Positions 1-6,094 of a stretch of DNA of 6,773 nucleotides are shown in pieces (positions within the stretch are counted from its first letter, which is position 1; the number at the start of each line of letters is the position of its first letter). The translations under genes were made by a program, and so were the position numbers. The notes beneath the pieces are model-generated. The model worked only from the letters and a program-made list of their open reading frames with translations, was not told the origin of the DNA and ran no database searches. This DNA comes from an uncultured Sulfitobacter sp. (lineage in GTDB: Bacteria; Pseudomonadota; Alphaproteobacteria; Rhodobacterales; Rhodobacteraceae), in NCBI GenBank assembly GCA_937923365.1, contig CALAIJ010000249.1, forward strand, positions 1 to 6,773, written 5' to 3'.

Positions 1-819
1 AAGCCCGTGTCGCATGTTGTCTCTGTCGATACCTCCATCATGGATGCCATCGACGAGGACGCGCCTGAGACGGAAGGCAGCGACGACAACCTGCCCGCCG
101 CAGAGGACAACAGCCCGCAGCATGATGGCCAGCAACAAGACGGTGAAGGCAAGCCCAAGAAACGCCGTCGTCGTCGTCGCCGCGGGGGCCGTGGCAAGAA
201 CTCTGGCGAGAACCAGAACGAAGGCCAGAACGCCGACGCTCAGGAGGGGGACGCGCCGCAGGGCGACCAGCCGGAAGCCGAAGATGCAACGCCTGACGCG
301 GATGCCAAGCCAGAGGCCAAAGCAGAAGTGCCCGCTGGTGATGAGGCTGAAAAGCCCAAGCCCAAGTCCCGCAGCCGCTCGCGCAAGCCAAAGGCCGAGG
401 CAGAAGTCGCCGCAGATGCGGACGCCAAGGTGTCCGAGGACGCGCCGTCAGAGGACGCAGCCGAGGCCGAAGCGCCCAAGAAGCCCAAGGCCAAGACAAC
501 ACGCAGCCGCGCCAAGAAGGTCAAAGAGCCCGAAGCAGCCCCTGCGGAAGAGGCCACCGCGGACGCGCCCGAAACAGAGACACCTGCCGAGGAAAAGCCC
601 AAGAAGGCCACGCGCAGCCGCGCCAAGCCCAAGCCCAAGAAAGCGGCGGAGCCGGTTGTGGCAGAGGCCGTGGCCGTGGCAGAAGCAGCACCTGTAGAGG
701 CCCCTGTGGCAGAGCAAGCGCCGGAACCCGCGCCAGAGCCCGCGCCCGCGCCGGAAGCAGAGGCCAAGCCCGAGAAGCCCAAGAAAAAGCGTAAAGGCTG
801 GTGGTCCTTGGGCGGCTAA
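1..819 (+). CDS. rne: Ribonuclease E (Rne/Rng family), C-terminal part only
   Basis: The frame is open from base 1 to TAA at 817-819, so this is the last 272 codons of a gene that begins outside the window; the GTG at 7 is not a credible start. No catalytic domain is present. The visible part is a low-complexity tail: an acidic N-terminal stretch, an arginine block KKRRRRRRRGGRGK (157-198), then Ala/Glu/Asp/Pro-rich segments alternating with basic patches (SRSRSRKPK from 367, TRSRAKKVK from about 499, TRSRAKPKPKK from about 607). It ends KKKRKGWWSLGG. RNase E, the endonuclease that starts mRNA decay and processes rRNA, normally has such a disordered C-terminal scaffold with Arg-rich RNA-binding patches. 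The closing aromatic GWWSLGG and the neighbouring tusA-like and ccdA genes match what I remember of Rhodobacterales rne loci. The tail alone is not diagnostic, so another Arg-rich RNA-binding protein remains possible. Confidence 0.75.
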   Translation, partial: KPVSHVVSVDTSIMDAIDEDAPETEGSDDNLPAAEDNSPQHDGQQQDGEGKPKKRRRRRRRGGRGKNSGENQNEGQNADAQEGDAPQGDQPEAEDATPDADAKPEAKAEVPAGDEAEKPKPKSRSRSRKPKAEAEVAADADAKVSEDAPSEDAAEAEAPKKPKAKTTRSRAKKVKEPEAAPAEEATADAPETETPAEEKPKKATRSRAKPKPKKAAEPVVAEAVAVAEAAPVEAPVAEQAPEPAPEPAPAPEAEAKPEKPKKKRKGWWSLGG

Positions 820-845
820 AGCCTTTGGATCAAACAGGAATACCG

Positions 846-871
846 AAGGGGCAGCATCCGTGCTGCCCTTT
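846..871. terminator. Intrinsic terminator shared by convergent rne and tusA-like genes
   Basis: An 8-bp perfect GC-rich stem, GGGCAGCA (849-856) and TGCTGCCC (861-868), closes a TCCG tetraloop and is followed on the + strand by TTTT (869-872). The stem extends through A846, A847 and G848 pairing with bases 869-871. It lies 26 nt after the rne stop and just beyond the stop of the opposite-strand gene. The U-tract is good for + strand transcription; on the - strand the hairpin is followed only by CTT, so termination of the tusA-like transcript would be weaker. Confidence 0.8.
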
Positions 872-877
872 TCACAT

Positions 878-1102
878 TCAGGCCGTCTTGCGCACCAGAT
901 AGACCTGCATGTGGCCTTTGTCCTGGGTCTCGACCAGCGCGTGACCGCTTTCAGCGCAGAAGTGCGGGACATCCACAATCGCCGCAGGATCATCTGCCAG
1001 CAGCCGGATGCAATCGCCTGCGCCAAGCGCCTTGAACCGCTTGCGCAGCTTGAGCACGGGCAGGGGGCATAGCAGGCCCAAGGCGTCCAGTTCTTCGGTC
1101 AT
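878..1102 (-). CDS. TusA/SirA/YeeD-family sulfur-carrier protein
   Basis: A 74-residue protein of normal length for the TusA family of small cytoplasmic proteins with a two-layer alpha/beta fold. The signature LGLLCPLPVLKLRKRF is at residues 8-23: Cys12 of the CPxP motif is the expected persulfide-carrying residue, and the following helix is basic as usual. The middle and end (GDCIRLLADDPAAIVDVPHFC, then GHMQVYLVRK) fit the remaining strands and second helix. Family members pass sulfane sulfur in tRNA thiolation, molybdenum-cofactor or dissimilatory sulfur routes; which applies here cannot be read. The ATG (1102-1100) is preceded by GAGGGG at 1112-1107 with 4 nt spacing. The gene converges on rne and diverges from ccdA, another thiol-handling gene. 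Extra cysteines at residues 31 and 49 are also present. The family call is firm; I leave the symbol blank because several paralogous subfamilies share this motif. Confidence 0.9.
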   Translation of the reverse strand: MTEELDALGLLCPLPVLKLRKRFKALGAGDCIRLLADDPAAIVDVPHFCAESGHALVETQDKGHMQVYLVRKTA

Positions 1103-1195
1103 AAGGCCCCTCTAACGCAAGATGTTACACCCCGTCCACAGCCTTGTGACCACCAAGGGCGTGACGCAGGCGCAGAAGCCCTCTAAGGGTAGCAC
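1103..1195. promoter_or_regulatory. Divergent intergenic region between tusA-like gene and ccdA
   Basis: This 93-bp gap must hold the start signals of both divergent genes unless transcription comes from further away. I find no convincing -35/-10 pair on either strand. The only recognisable elements are the two ribosome binding sites: GAGGGG for the - strand gene (1112-1107) and TAAGGG for ccdA (1184-1189, 6 nt before the ATG). Assignment as a promoter region is inferred from gene orientation only. Confidence 0.45.
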
Positions 1196-1948
1196 ATGTT
1201 CGGAATTGAGCTTATCGACGCAAGTCTGCTGCCTGCCATGCTGATCGCCCTTTTTGCGGGGGTGATCTCGTTCCTGTCGCCTTGCGTTCTGCCCATTGTG
1301 CCGCCTTATCTGGCCTATATGGGGGGCGTATCGCTGAACGATATGTCCTCGGAGCGCGATGCGCGGCGCAAAGCAGTGATTGCAGCATTGTTCTTTGTGA
1401 TGGGGCTTAGCACGGTCTTTTTGATCCTTGGCTTCACGGCGTCCGCCTTTGGCGCGTTCTTCCTGCAGAACCAGACGCTTTTCGCGCAAATCTCGGGCGT
1501 TGTGATCGTGATATTCGGCCTGCACTTTCTGGGCGTCTTTCGCATTCCGTTTCTGGATCAAGAGGCGCGCATGGACGCAGGCGACAAGGGCGGGTCCAGC
1601 TTTGGGGCCTATGTGCTGGGTCTGGCCTTTGCCTTTGGCTGGACGCCCTGCATCGGCCCGCAACTGGGTGCGATCCTGTCTTTGGCGGCCTCCGAAGGCT
1701 CCGTTGCGCGCGGCACCGTGCTGTTGGGCATCTACGCGTTGGGGTTGGGGATACCCTTTCTTCTGGCGGCAATGTTCATCACTCGCGCCATGGGGGTCAT
1801 GAACCGCCTCAAGCGCCACATGAAGCTTATCGAGCGGATCATGGGCGGGCTTTTGGTGCTGGTCGGGCTGGCGATGGTCACGGGCGCGTTCACTTCATTG
1901 GCCTTCTGGCTGCTGGAGACCTTCCCGGCCCTTGCCACATTGGGCTGA
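1196..1948 (+). CDS. ccdA: Cytochrome c biogenesis protein CcdA (membrane thiol-disulfide transporter)
   Basis: A 250-residue polytopic inner-membrane protein, the usual length for stand-alone CcdA, the counterpart of the DsbD transmembrane domain. It carries reducing equivalents from cytoplasmic thioredoxin across the membrane to periplasmic thioredoxin-like proteins that keep apocytochrome c cysteines reduced. The two conserved motif cysteines are present: Cys30 in FLSPCVLPIVPPYLAYMGG (segment 1) and Cys152 in GWTPCIGPQLGAILSLAA (segment 4). Hydrophobic segments run roughly at residues 12-40, 60-82, 98-118, 136-166, 173-199 and 214-242, giving six helices, with a basic cytoplasmic loop near residues 53-60 and another at 203-210 (RLKRHMK). 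The ATG follows a TAAGGG site by 6 nt. No other cytochrome c maturation gene is in the window, so a role in other periplasmic thiol delivery is equally possible. The next gene starts about 40 nt downstream on the same strand with no terminator visible, so co-transcription is likely. Confidence 0.93.
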   Translation: MFGIELIDASLLPAMLIALFAGVISFLSPCVLPIVPPYLAYMGGVSLNDMSSERDARRKAVIAALFFVMGLSTVFLILGFTASAFGAFFLQNQTLFAQISGVVIVIFGLHFLGVFRIPFLDQEARMDAGDKGGSSFGAYVLGLAFAFGWTPCIGPQLGAILSLAASEGSVARGTVLLGIYALGLGIPFLLAAMFITRAMGVMNRLKRHMKLIERIMGGLLVLVGLAMVTGAFTSLAFWLLETFPALATLG

Positions 1949-1978
1949 CAGGCCTTACTCTTGCCAAAAACCCCCCGT

Positions 1979-1983
1979 AGGGA
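1979..1983 (+). promoter_or_regulatory. Ribosome binding site that decides the hydrolase start
   Basis: AGGGA ends at 1983, directly against the first possible ATG (1984-1986) but 6 nt before the second in-frame ATG (1990-1992). A Shine-Dalgarno sequence needs several bases of spacing, so the second ATG is the better start. Confidence 0.65.
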
Positions 1984-1989
1984 ATGCCA

Positions 1990-3270
1990 ATGAGCAAGAG
2001 CAGCGACGACAATCAACCAACAGGCAAAGTGCGCCGCAGACGGGTGTTCTATATCCCCGGCTACGACCCCATTCACCCGCGTCGCTACCGCGAGCTTTAT
2101 CGCAAGGAAGGGGCGGCGCAGGCGGAGATATCAGGCTATGAGATCACGCTGAAACCCGCGCCCAAAGCTGCCAACTACGGCTGGCAGGTGGCAGGGCAAA
2201 TGGACGGTGCCAAGACGCAGGTGGACGTCGAAGTGCTGGTCTGGTCCGACATTGTGCGCGACAGCATGAGCACGTCGATCCCTGCCACCTACCTGCAATT
2301 GGTGCGCACGGCGTGGGTCTACATCAGCACAGGCGCGCTGTGGCGGTTGACCAAGTTACGCAAAGGTCCGGTGATCGCCGCCCTCTATCCGGTGGGCATG
2401 TTGCTGGCGCAACTTGCGTTGGCTTTGGTCGTCGCATGCGCTGCGTGGTTCGCGTTGATCTGGGCGCATGAGGCCTTGTTCCGAGTGGAGGGCCGCTGGT
2501 TCAGCAAGAATTTTGCCTGGGCCGTCTACGGTGCCATTCCAGTGAGCTTGGCGGCCGGATACATGCTGCTGCGCTGGTTCAAATCGAAAGACGGCAAGTT
2601 CTTTGCCTACTACCTGATGCATGATTATTCCTATTCCGCCTCGTCCCGCGGGGCCAACCCGCCCGAACTGGAGGCGCGCATTGCGGCGTTCACGCAGGCC
2701 GTGGCTGGTGCACTGCGCGAGGATGTGGACGAGGTGCTGGTCGTCGGCCATTCGTCCGGTGCGCATCTTGGCGTCTCCATTCTGGCGGACCTGATCCGCA
2801 ATGAAGAGATCGCAAAAGACGCCCCTGCGTTGTCGTTCCTCTCAATAGGTCAGGTGGTGCCGATGGTGTCCTTCCTGCCCAAAGCGCACCGGTTGCGGGG
2901 TGACTTGCAGTATCTTAGCGCCCGCGATGAACTCACTTGGGTGGATGTCACCGCGCCCGGGGATGGCTGCGCCTTTGCCTTATGCGATCCGGTCAGCGTG
3001 TCCGGTGTCGCGCCTGCGGACAAGAAATGGCCGCTGGTCTTTTCCGCAGCCTTCACCCAAACGCTCAGCCCTGAGCGCTGGAAAGAACTGCGGTGGAAGT
3101 TCTTTCGCCTGCATTTCCAATATCTCTGTGCCTTTGACCGGCCCCGTGACTATGACTATTTTCAGATCACTGCAGGGCCGCTGACCCTTGGCGCGCGTTA
3201 TGCAGGCAGACCCGCTTCCAAATCGCGCATTGATCACGCGGTGAACACCTACACCTCGGTTGCGTCATGA
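1990..3270 (+). CDS. Membrane-anchored alpha/beta-hydrolase-like protein
   Basis: 426 residues from the preferred ATG (428 from 1984). An N-terminal strand and turn, RRRVFYIPGYDP (about residues 16-27), resembles the first strand and oxyanion-hole region of alpha/beta hydrolases. Two hydrophobic stretches follow, about 128-160 and 175-197, which look like membrane helices inserted in the hydrolase domain. The nucleophile elbow is clear: EVLVVGHSSGAHLG, with GHSSG at 253-257 and Ser255 the presumed nucleophile. Acid candidates lie in the WVDVTAPGDG segment (about 317-326) and a possible catalytic His near the end in SRIDHAV (His416), but these are guesses. No signal peptide is seen. I do not recognise a named family; a lipase- or esterase-like activity at the inner membrane is inferred. 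The stop codon overlaps the P450 start in ATGA, so the two proteins are probably made together and may act on the same compound. Confidence 0.8.
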   Translation: MSKSSDDNQPTGKVRRRRVFYIPGYDPIHPRRYRELYRKEGAAQAEISGYEITLKPAPKAANYGWQVAGQMDGAKTQVDVEVLVWSDIVRDSMSTSIPATYLQLVRTAWVYISTGALWRLTKLRKGPVIAALYPVGMLLAQLALALVVACAAWFALIWAHEALFRVEGRWFSKNFAWAVYGAIPVSLAAGYMLLRWFKSKDGKFFAYYLMHDYSYSASSRGANPPELEARIAAFTQAVAGALREDVDEVLVVGHSSGAHLGVSILADLIRNEEIAKDAPALSFLSIGQVVPMVSFLPKAHRLRGDLQYLSARDELTWVDVTAPGDGCAFALCDPVSVSGVAPADKKWPLVFSAAFTQTLSPERWKELRWKFFRLHFQYLCAFDRPRDYDYFQITAGPLTLGARYAGRPASKSRIDHAVNTYTSVAS

Positions 3271-4622
3271 CGCCGTTGCCGCCGAAACCGCCCAGCCGCC
3301 CTGACAAAGTGTCCCTTTGGCGGTATGCCAAGCTGTTTCGTCAGGATATTCTGTCTGCCCAGCCCGCAAGGCTGTACCGCGCGTGGATGGCGGCGTTCAA
3401 AACGCCGTTCTTTTCCAGCTATCTGATGAACCAGCCGGAACTGGTGAAAACAGTGCTGAAAGACCGTCCCGACGATTTCCCCAAATCGGACCGGATCGGC
3501 GAAGGGCTGCGGCCTTTACTGGGCAACTCTGTGTTCCTGACCAATGGCGAGACGTGGAAGCGCCAGCGCCGTATCATTGATCCCGCTTTCGAGGGGGGCC
3601 GTCTGCGCGAGACCTTTCCCGCGATGTGGGACGCTGCCGAGGCAGCCGCCGCACGGCTTGACGCCCGCGCAGGCGAGGTGGTCGAGATCGAAGCAGAGAC
3701 CAGCCATGCCGCGGCGGATGTGATCTTTCGCACGCTGTTCTCCATCCCGATCGAGCATCATCTGGCAACAGAAGTTTTTGAGGAATTCCGCAACTACCAG
3801 CGCACGCAGCCTATTCTGAACCTTGCGGCCTTCATCCCGTTGCCGCGCTGGTTCCCTCGGTTCTTTCGCAAGCAAACCCGCGTGAGTGCGGCGCGCATCC
3901 GCAAGCTGATTACGGAACTGACCACCACACGCATGGCGCAGATCAGGGCAGGCGAGGCGCCTGATGATCTGGCGACCAAGATCATGACCACCGCGGATCC
4001 GGTCACCGGCGATACCTTTGATACCGAAGAAATGGTCGATCAGGTCGCGATCTTCTTTCTGGCCGGGCACGAAACAAGCGCGTCGGCCCTTGCATGGGCG
4101 CTTTATCTTATGGCGACGCATCCGGAGTGGCAGGACAAGCTTGCGGCCGAGGCCCAGGCCCTTCAGACCTGCGATTTTAGCGTCATGTCCAAGCTGCGGC
4201 TCAGCCGCGATGTGTTTCGCGAAACCCTGAGGCTTTACCCGCCCGTGCCCATGATGGTGCGCGAGACGACCTGCCCGGAGCAGTTTCGCGACCGCGACAT
4301 CGCCAAAGGCGCGCAACTGGTGCTAAGTCCGTGGCATCTCCACCGCCACGCGCGGCTTTGGGACAATCCTGACGGGTTTGACCCGACCCGCTGGGGCACT
4401 GAAAACGGCCAGAAATGCCAGCGCGACGCCTTTATCCCGTTCTCGGCAGGCCCGCGGGTTTGCACAGGCGCGGGCTTTGCGATGGTCGAAGGGCCGCTGA
4501 TCCTGTCGCGCATCCTGCGGGATTTTCGGGTCGAGGCGCGGGCCGACGACGTGCCGCGCCCGGTCGCCCATCTGACCGTACGCTCGGCCGACGGGATACG
4601 TCTGACACTGTCGCGGCGGTAG
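3267..4622 (+). CDS. Cytochrome P450
   Basis: A 451-residue heme-thiolate monooxygenase of normal length with all hallmark motifs in order: C-helix WKRQRR (Trp97, Arg101), I-helix AGHETS (266-271, oxygen activation), ExxR in FRETLRLYPPV (Glu319, Arg322), the FDPTRW meander (371-376), and the heme loop FSAGPRVCTGAG (392-403) with Cys399 as iron ligand. No N-terminal membrane anchor or signal peptide is apparent, so it is probably cytosolic. The AGHET and PFSAGPRVCTGAGFA patterns resemble the fatty-acid-hydroxylase-like group of bacterial P450s more than the camphor-type group, but substrate cannot be read. There is no fused reductase, and no ferredoxin or ferredoxin reductase gene nearby, so electrons must come from partners encoded elsewhere. 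The ATG lies in an ATGA overlap with the hydrolase gene and has no good ribosome binding site of its own, suggesting translational coupling. Confidence 0.95.
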   Translation: MTPLPPKPPSRPDKVSLWRYAKLFRQDILSAQPARLYRAWMAAFKTPFFSSYLMNQPELVKTVLKDRPDDFPKSDRIGEGLRPLLGNSVFLTNGETWKRQRRIIDPAFEGGRLRETFPAMWDAAEAAAARLDARAGEVVEIEAETSHAAADVIFRTLFSIPIEHHLATEVFEEFRNYQRTQPILNLAAFIPLPRWFPRFFRKQTRVSAARIRKLITELTTTRMAQIRAGEAPDDLATKIMTTADPVTGDTFDTEEMVDQVAIFFLAGHETSASALAWALYLMATHPEWQDKLAAEAQALQTCDFSVMSKLRLSRDVFRETLRLYPPVPMMVRETTCPEQFRDRDIAKGAQLVLSPWHLHRHARLWDNPDGFDPTRWGTENGQKCQRDAFIPFSAGPRVCTGAGFAMVEGPLILSRILRDFRVEARADDVPRPVAHLTVRSADGIRLTLSRR

Positions 4623-4682
4623 CATCGCGCAGAAGTTTGCAGTAGAAACCATCAAAACGGAATCAACAGGGGCCAGAGCACC
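4623..4682 (+). promoter_or_regulatory. Leader of fda
   Basis: A 60-bp spacer between the P450 stop and the fda ATG. It holds a good Shine-Dalgarno sequence AGGGG (4668-4672) and an AT-richer middle, but no hairpin and no convincing promoter box. Because there is no terminator, at least part of fda expression may come from read-through of the hydrolase/P450 transcript. Confidence 0.35.
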
Positions 4683-5570
4683 ATGAACGACGCGCAACTG
4701 ACGCAAATGCAAGACGGCAAAGGCTTTATCGCTGCATTGGATCAATCCGGCGGCTCCACGCCCAAGGCGCTGGCGCTTTATGGCGTGGAAGAGGGTGATT
4801 ATTCCGGTGAGGCCGAGATGTTTCAGGCCATGCACGACATGCGCGCACGGATCATTCTGGCGGATGATTTCACCTCAGACAAAGTCATCGGCGCGATCCT
4901 GTTCGAGCGGACCATGGATGACGAGATCAACGGCATGCCGGTTGCGGACCTGTTGTGGCATGATCGCGGGGTGGTGCCGTTTCTCAAGATCGACAAGGGG
5001 CTTGAGGACACCGCAGATGACGTCCAGCTGATGAAGCCCATGCCGGGCTTGGGCGCCTTGCTGGCCCGCGCAGGCGAAAAGGGGATTTTCGGGACCAAGG
5101 AACGCTCCGTCATTCACGCGGCCAACGAGGCGGGGATCGAGGCCGTGGTTGCCCAGCAATTCGACGTTGCCCGTCAGGTCTGTGCGGCGGGTCTGGTGCC
5201 GATTATCGAGCCTGAAGTGAACATCAACTCCGATAGCAAGGCGCAAGCGGAGGCCATGTTGAATGTAGCCATTCTGCGCCATCTGGGGACGCTTGATGCG
5301 GACCAACTGGTGATGCTGAAACTGACATTGCCGGAAGAGGCGGGGCTTTATGATGAGGTCGCAGCCCATGCCAATGTCGTGCGCGTTGTGGCGTTGTCAG
5401 GTGGCTATTCCACGGATGATGCCTGCGCCCGTCTGGCGCAAAACAGCACGATGATCGCAAGCTTCAGCCGTGCGCTGACCGAAGGCTTGAACGTCTCAAT
5501 GACGGACGCTGAGTTCAACGCGGCCCTTGGCGGAAACATCGATCAGATTTACCGCGCGTCGGTGGCGTAA
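4683..5570 (+). CDS. fda: Fructose-bisphosphate aldolase, class I
   Basis: A 295-residue cytoplasmic enzyme that reversibly splits fructose 1,6-bisphosphate into dihydroxyacetone phosphate and glyceraldehyde 3-phosphate through a lysine Schiff base. The N terminus GKGFIAALDQSGGSTPKAL (13-30), VPFLKIDKGL (98-107), FGTKERS (136-142), LVPIIEPEVNINS (171-183), LVMLKLTLP (209-217), VVALSGGYS (235-243) and ASFSRAL (259-265) match the metal-independent class I family as remembered from Staphylococcus-type Fda. By analogy with muscle aldolase, Lys213 is the Schiff-base lysine, Glu176 and Glu178 the acid/base pair, Lys102 and Lys139 active-site lysines and Arg263 a phosphate ligand. The ATG follows AGGGG (4668-4672) by 10 nt. 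It lies 60 nt after the P450 stop with no hairpin between, so it could be read from the upstream series or from its own promoter; no clear promoter was found. Length and motifs are complete. Confidence 0.96.
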   Translation: MNDAQLTQMQDGKGFIAALDQSGGSTPKALALYGVEEGDYSGEAEMFQAMHDMRARIILADDFTSDKVIGAILFERTMDDEINGMPVADLLWHDRGVVPFLKIDKGLEDTADDVQLMKPMPGLGALLARAGEKGIFGTKERSVIHAANEAGIEAVVAQQFDVARQVCAAGLVPIIEPEVNINSDSKAQAEAMLNVAILRHLGTLDADQLVMLKLTLPEEAGLYDEVAAHANVVRVVALSGGYSTDDACARLAQNSTMIASFSRALTEGLNVSMTDAEFNAALGGNIDQIYRASVA

Positions 5571-5574
5571 TGCA

Positions 5575-5597
5575 TCGGAAATTTTGAAAATTTCCGA
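5575..5597. repeat. Perfect palindrome 1 downstream of fda, terminator candidate
   Basis: Arms TCGGAAATTTT (5575-5585) and AAAATTTCCGA (5587-5597) are exact reverse complements around a single central G, starting 4 nt after the fda stop. In RNA the centre opens to a small loop, leaving a mostly A/U stem with a CGG/CCG base. It has the symmetry for a bidirectional transcript end, but no U-tract follows directly; the U-rich stretch after it belongs to the second palindrome. A protein-bound operator or a dispersed intergenic repeat are alternatives. Confidence 0.7.
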
Positions 5598-5598
5598 C

Positions 5599-5619
5599 CG
5601 TTTTCTTTCAAAGAAAACG
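5599..5619. repeat. Perfect palindrome 2, terminator candidate for convergent genes
   Basis: Arms CGTTTTCTTT (5599-5608) and AAAGAAAACG (5610-5619) are exact reverse complements around a central C. It begins 2 bases after palindrome 1 and ends 1 base before the stop codon of the opposite-strand 76-codon gene. Together the two palindromes occupy nearly the whole 50-bp gap between convergent genes, the expected place for bidirectional termination. The central bases TTTCAAA (5606-5612) are complementary to the centre TTTGAAA (5583-5589) of palindrome 1. Confidence 0.7.
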
Positions 5620-5620
5620 A

Positions 5621-5851
5621 TTACAGGACGATGCGTATGGGTTCCTGATTGCAGAAAATCACGATTTGCCCCGCATTTTCAACGGCATGAAAGCCGCGGC
5701 GCTTGAGTTCCTGTTCAAACTCAATGCGCCCCACGTACCGTTCCACATCTTTGGCTTTTCGGCGGATCACACCGCCGGATGCCGCAGCACGCGACCTAAA
5801 CAAGGCCGTAACCCATTCGTTTGCTGTCAAGGGTGATGCCGAAAAACGCAT
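5621..5851 (-). CDS. Small conserved-looking protein of unknown function
   Basis: 76 codons ending in TAA at 5623-5621. The protein is basic in its first half (TALFRSRAAASGGVIRRKAKDVERYVG) and ends FEQELKRRGFHAVENAGQIVIFCNQEPIRIVL, which looks like a helix followed by a strand-turn-strand. The pattern resembles small Rhodobacterales proteins I half remember, but I cannot name a family with confidence. It lies 18 nt after the ribbon-helix-helix gene on the same strand, so it is probably the last gene of the fumC cluster. The start is uncertain: the ATG at 5851 has no good ribosome binding site. A TTG seven codons later would begin TANEWVTALF, and upstream the frame closes at a TGA after six codons. 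A coding function is supported by its position and by the well-formed protein, not by a known domain. Confidence 0.65.
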   Translation of the reverse strand: MRFSASPLTANEWVTALFRSRAAASGGVIRRKAKDVERYVGRIEFEQELKRRGFHAVENAGQIVIFCNQEPIRIVL

Positions 5852-5869
5852 GCGGAGACCATACGCCCA

Positions 5870-6094
5870 TCAAGGTAAACGATCCTTTAACCGGCGCAGC
5901 ACATAGAGCCGGATGGCCGAGGCCAGCCCGATCTCCATCCCGCGTTCTGCATCAATCTCGGCCACCAATGCATTGATTGGCATGGACTTCTCCTTGGCAA
6001 TCTCGCGGAAGGCGTCCCAGAATTCATCCTCCAGCGACACCGATGTGCGGTGACCCTTGAGCGTAACCGAGTGTTTAACCGGCCGTCTGCTCAT
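5870..6094 (-). CDS. Ribbon-helix-helix domain protein (RHH_4-like)
   Basis: A 74-residue protein that is almost entirely one ribbon-helix-helix unit. The DNA-contacting strand is GHRTSVSLE (residues 14-22), helix A about DEFWDAFREIAKEKS (23-37) and helix B PINALVAEIDAERG (39-52), followed by LASAIRLYVLRRLKDRL. The SVSLEDEFWDAFREIA and INALVAEIDAERG wording is typical of the alphaproteobacterial RHH_4 family (PF13467). Such proteins are dimeric and fold like Arc/MetJ repressors, but DNA targets for this subgroup are, to my knowledge, not established. Its ATG overlaps the stop of the DUF4169 gene in ATGA, so translation is probably coupled. With no toxin-like partner beside it, an antitoxin role is not supported. 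Confidence 0.88.
   Translation of the reverse strand: MSRRPVKHSVTLKGHRTSVSLEDEFWDAFREIAKEKSMPINALVAEIDAERGMEIGLASAIRLYVLRRLKDRLP

Noticed and set aside
38..1026. Long open frames on the - strand and in the other + frame across the rne tail
   Set aside because: They arise because the low-complexity GC-rich repeats lack stops in several frames; their products are Arg/Pro/Ala or Ser/Ala/Gly runs with no domain, and the + frame reading to the stop at 817 continues from outside the window.
1122..1150. Possible sigma-70-like promoter for the tusA-like gene with TAACAT as -10
   Set aside because: No -35-like hexamer lies at 16-18 nt spacing; the nearest TTGGTG is about 23 nt away.
1142..1158. Short inverted repeat CCTTG...CAAGG in the divergent intergenic region, as an operator
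   Set aside because: Arms are only 5 bp with a 7-nt centre, which is expected by chance; no second copy is seen nearby.
1112..1819. 235-codon - strand frame antisense to ccdA
   Set aside because: The ccdA frame carries both conserved cysteine motifs and membrane segments; the antisense product is a His/Gln/Arg-rich shadow.
3516..4316. 266-codon - strand frame antisense to the P450 gene
   Set aside because: All P450 motifs lie in the + frame; the antisense frame is a GC-driven shadow with no recognisable domain.
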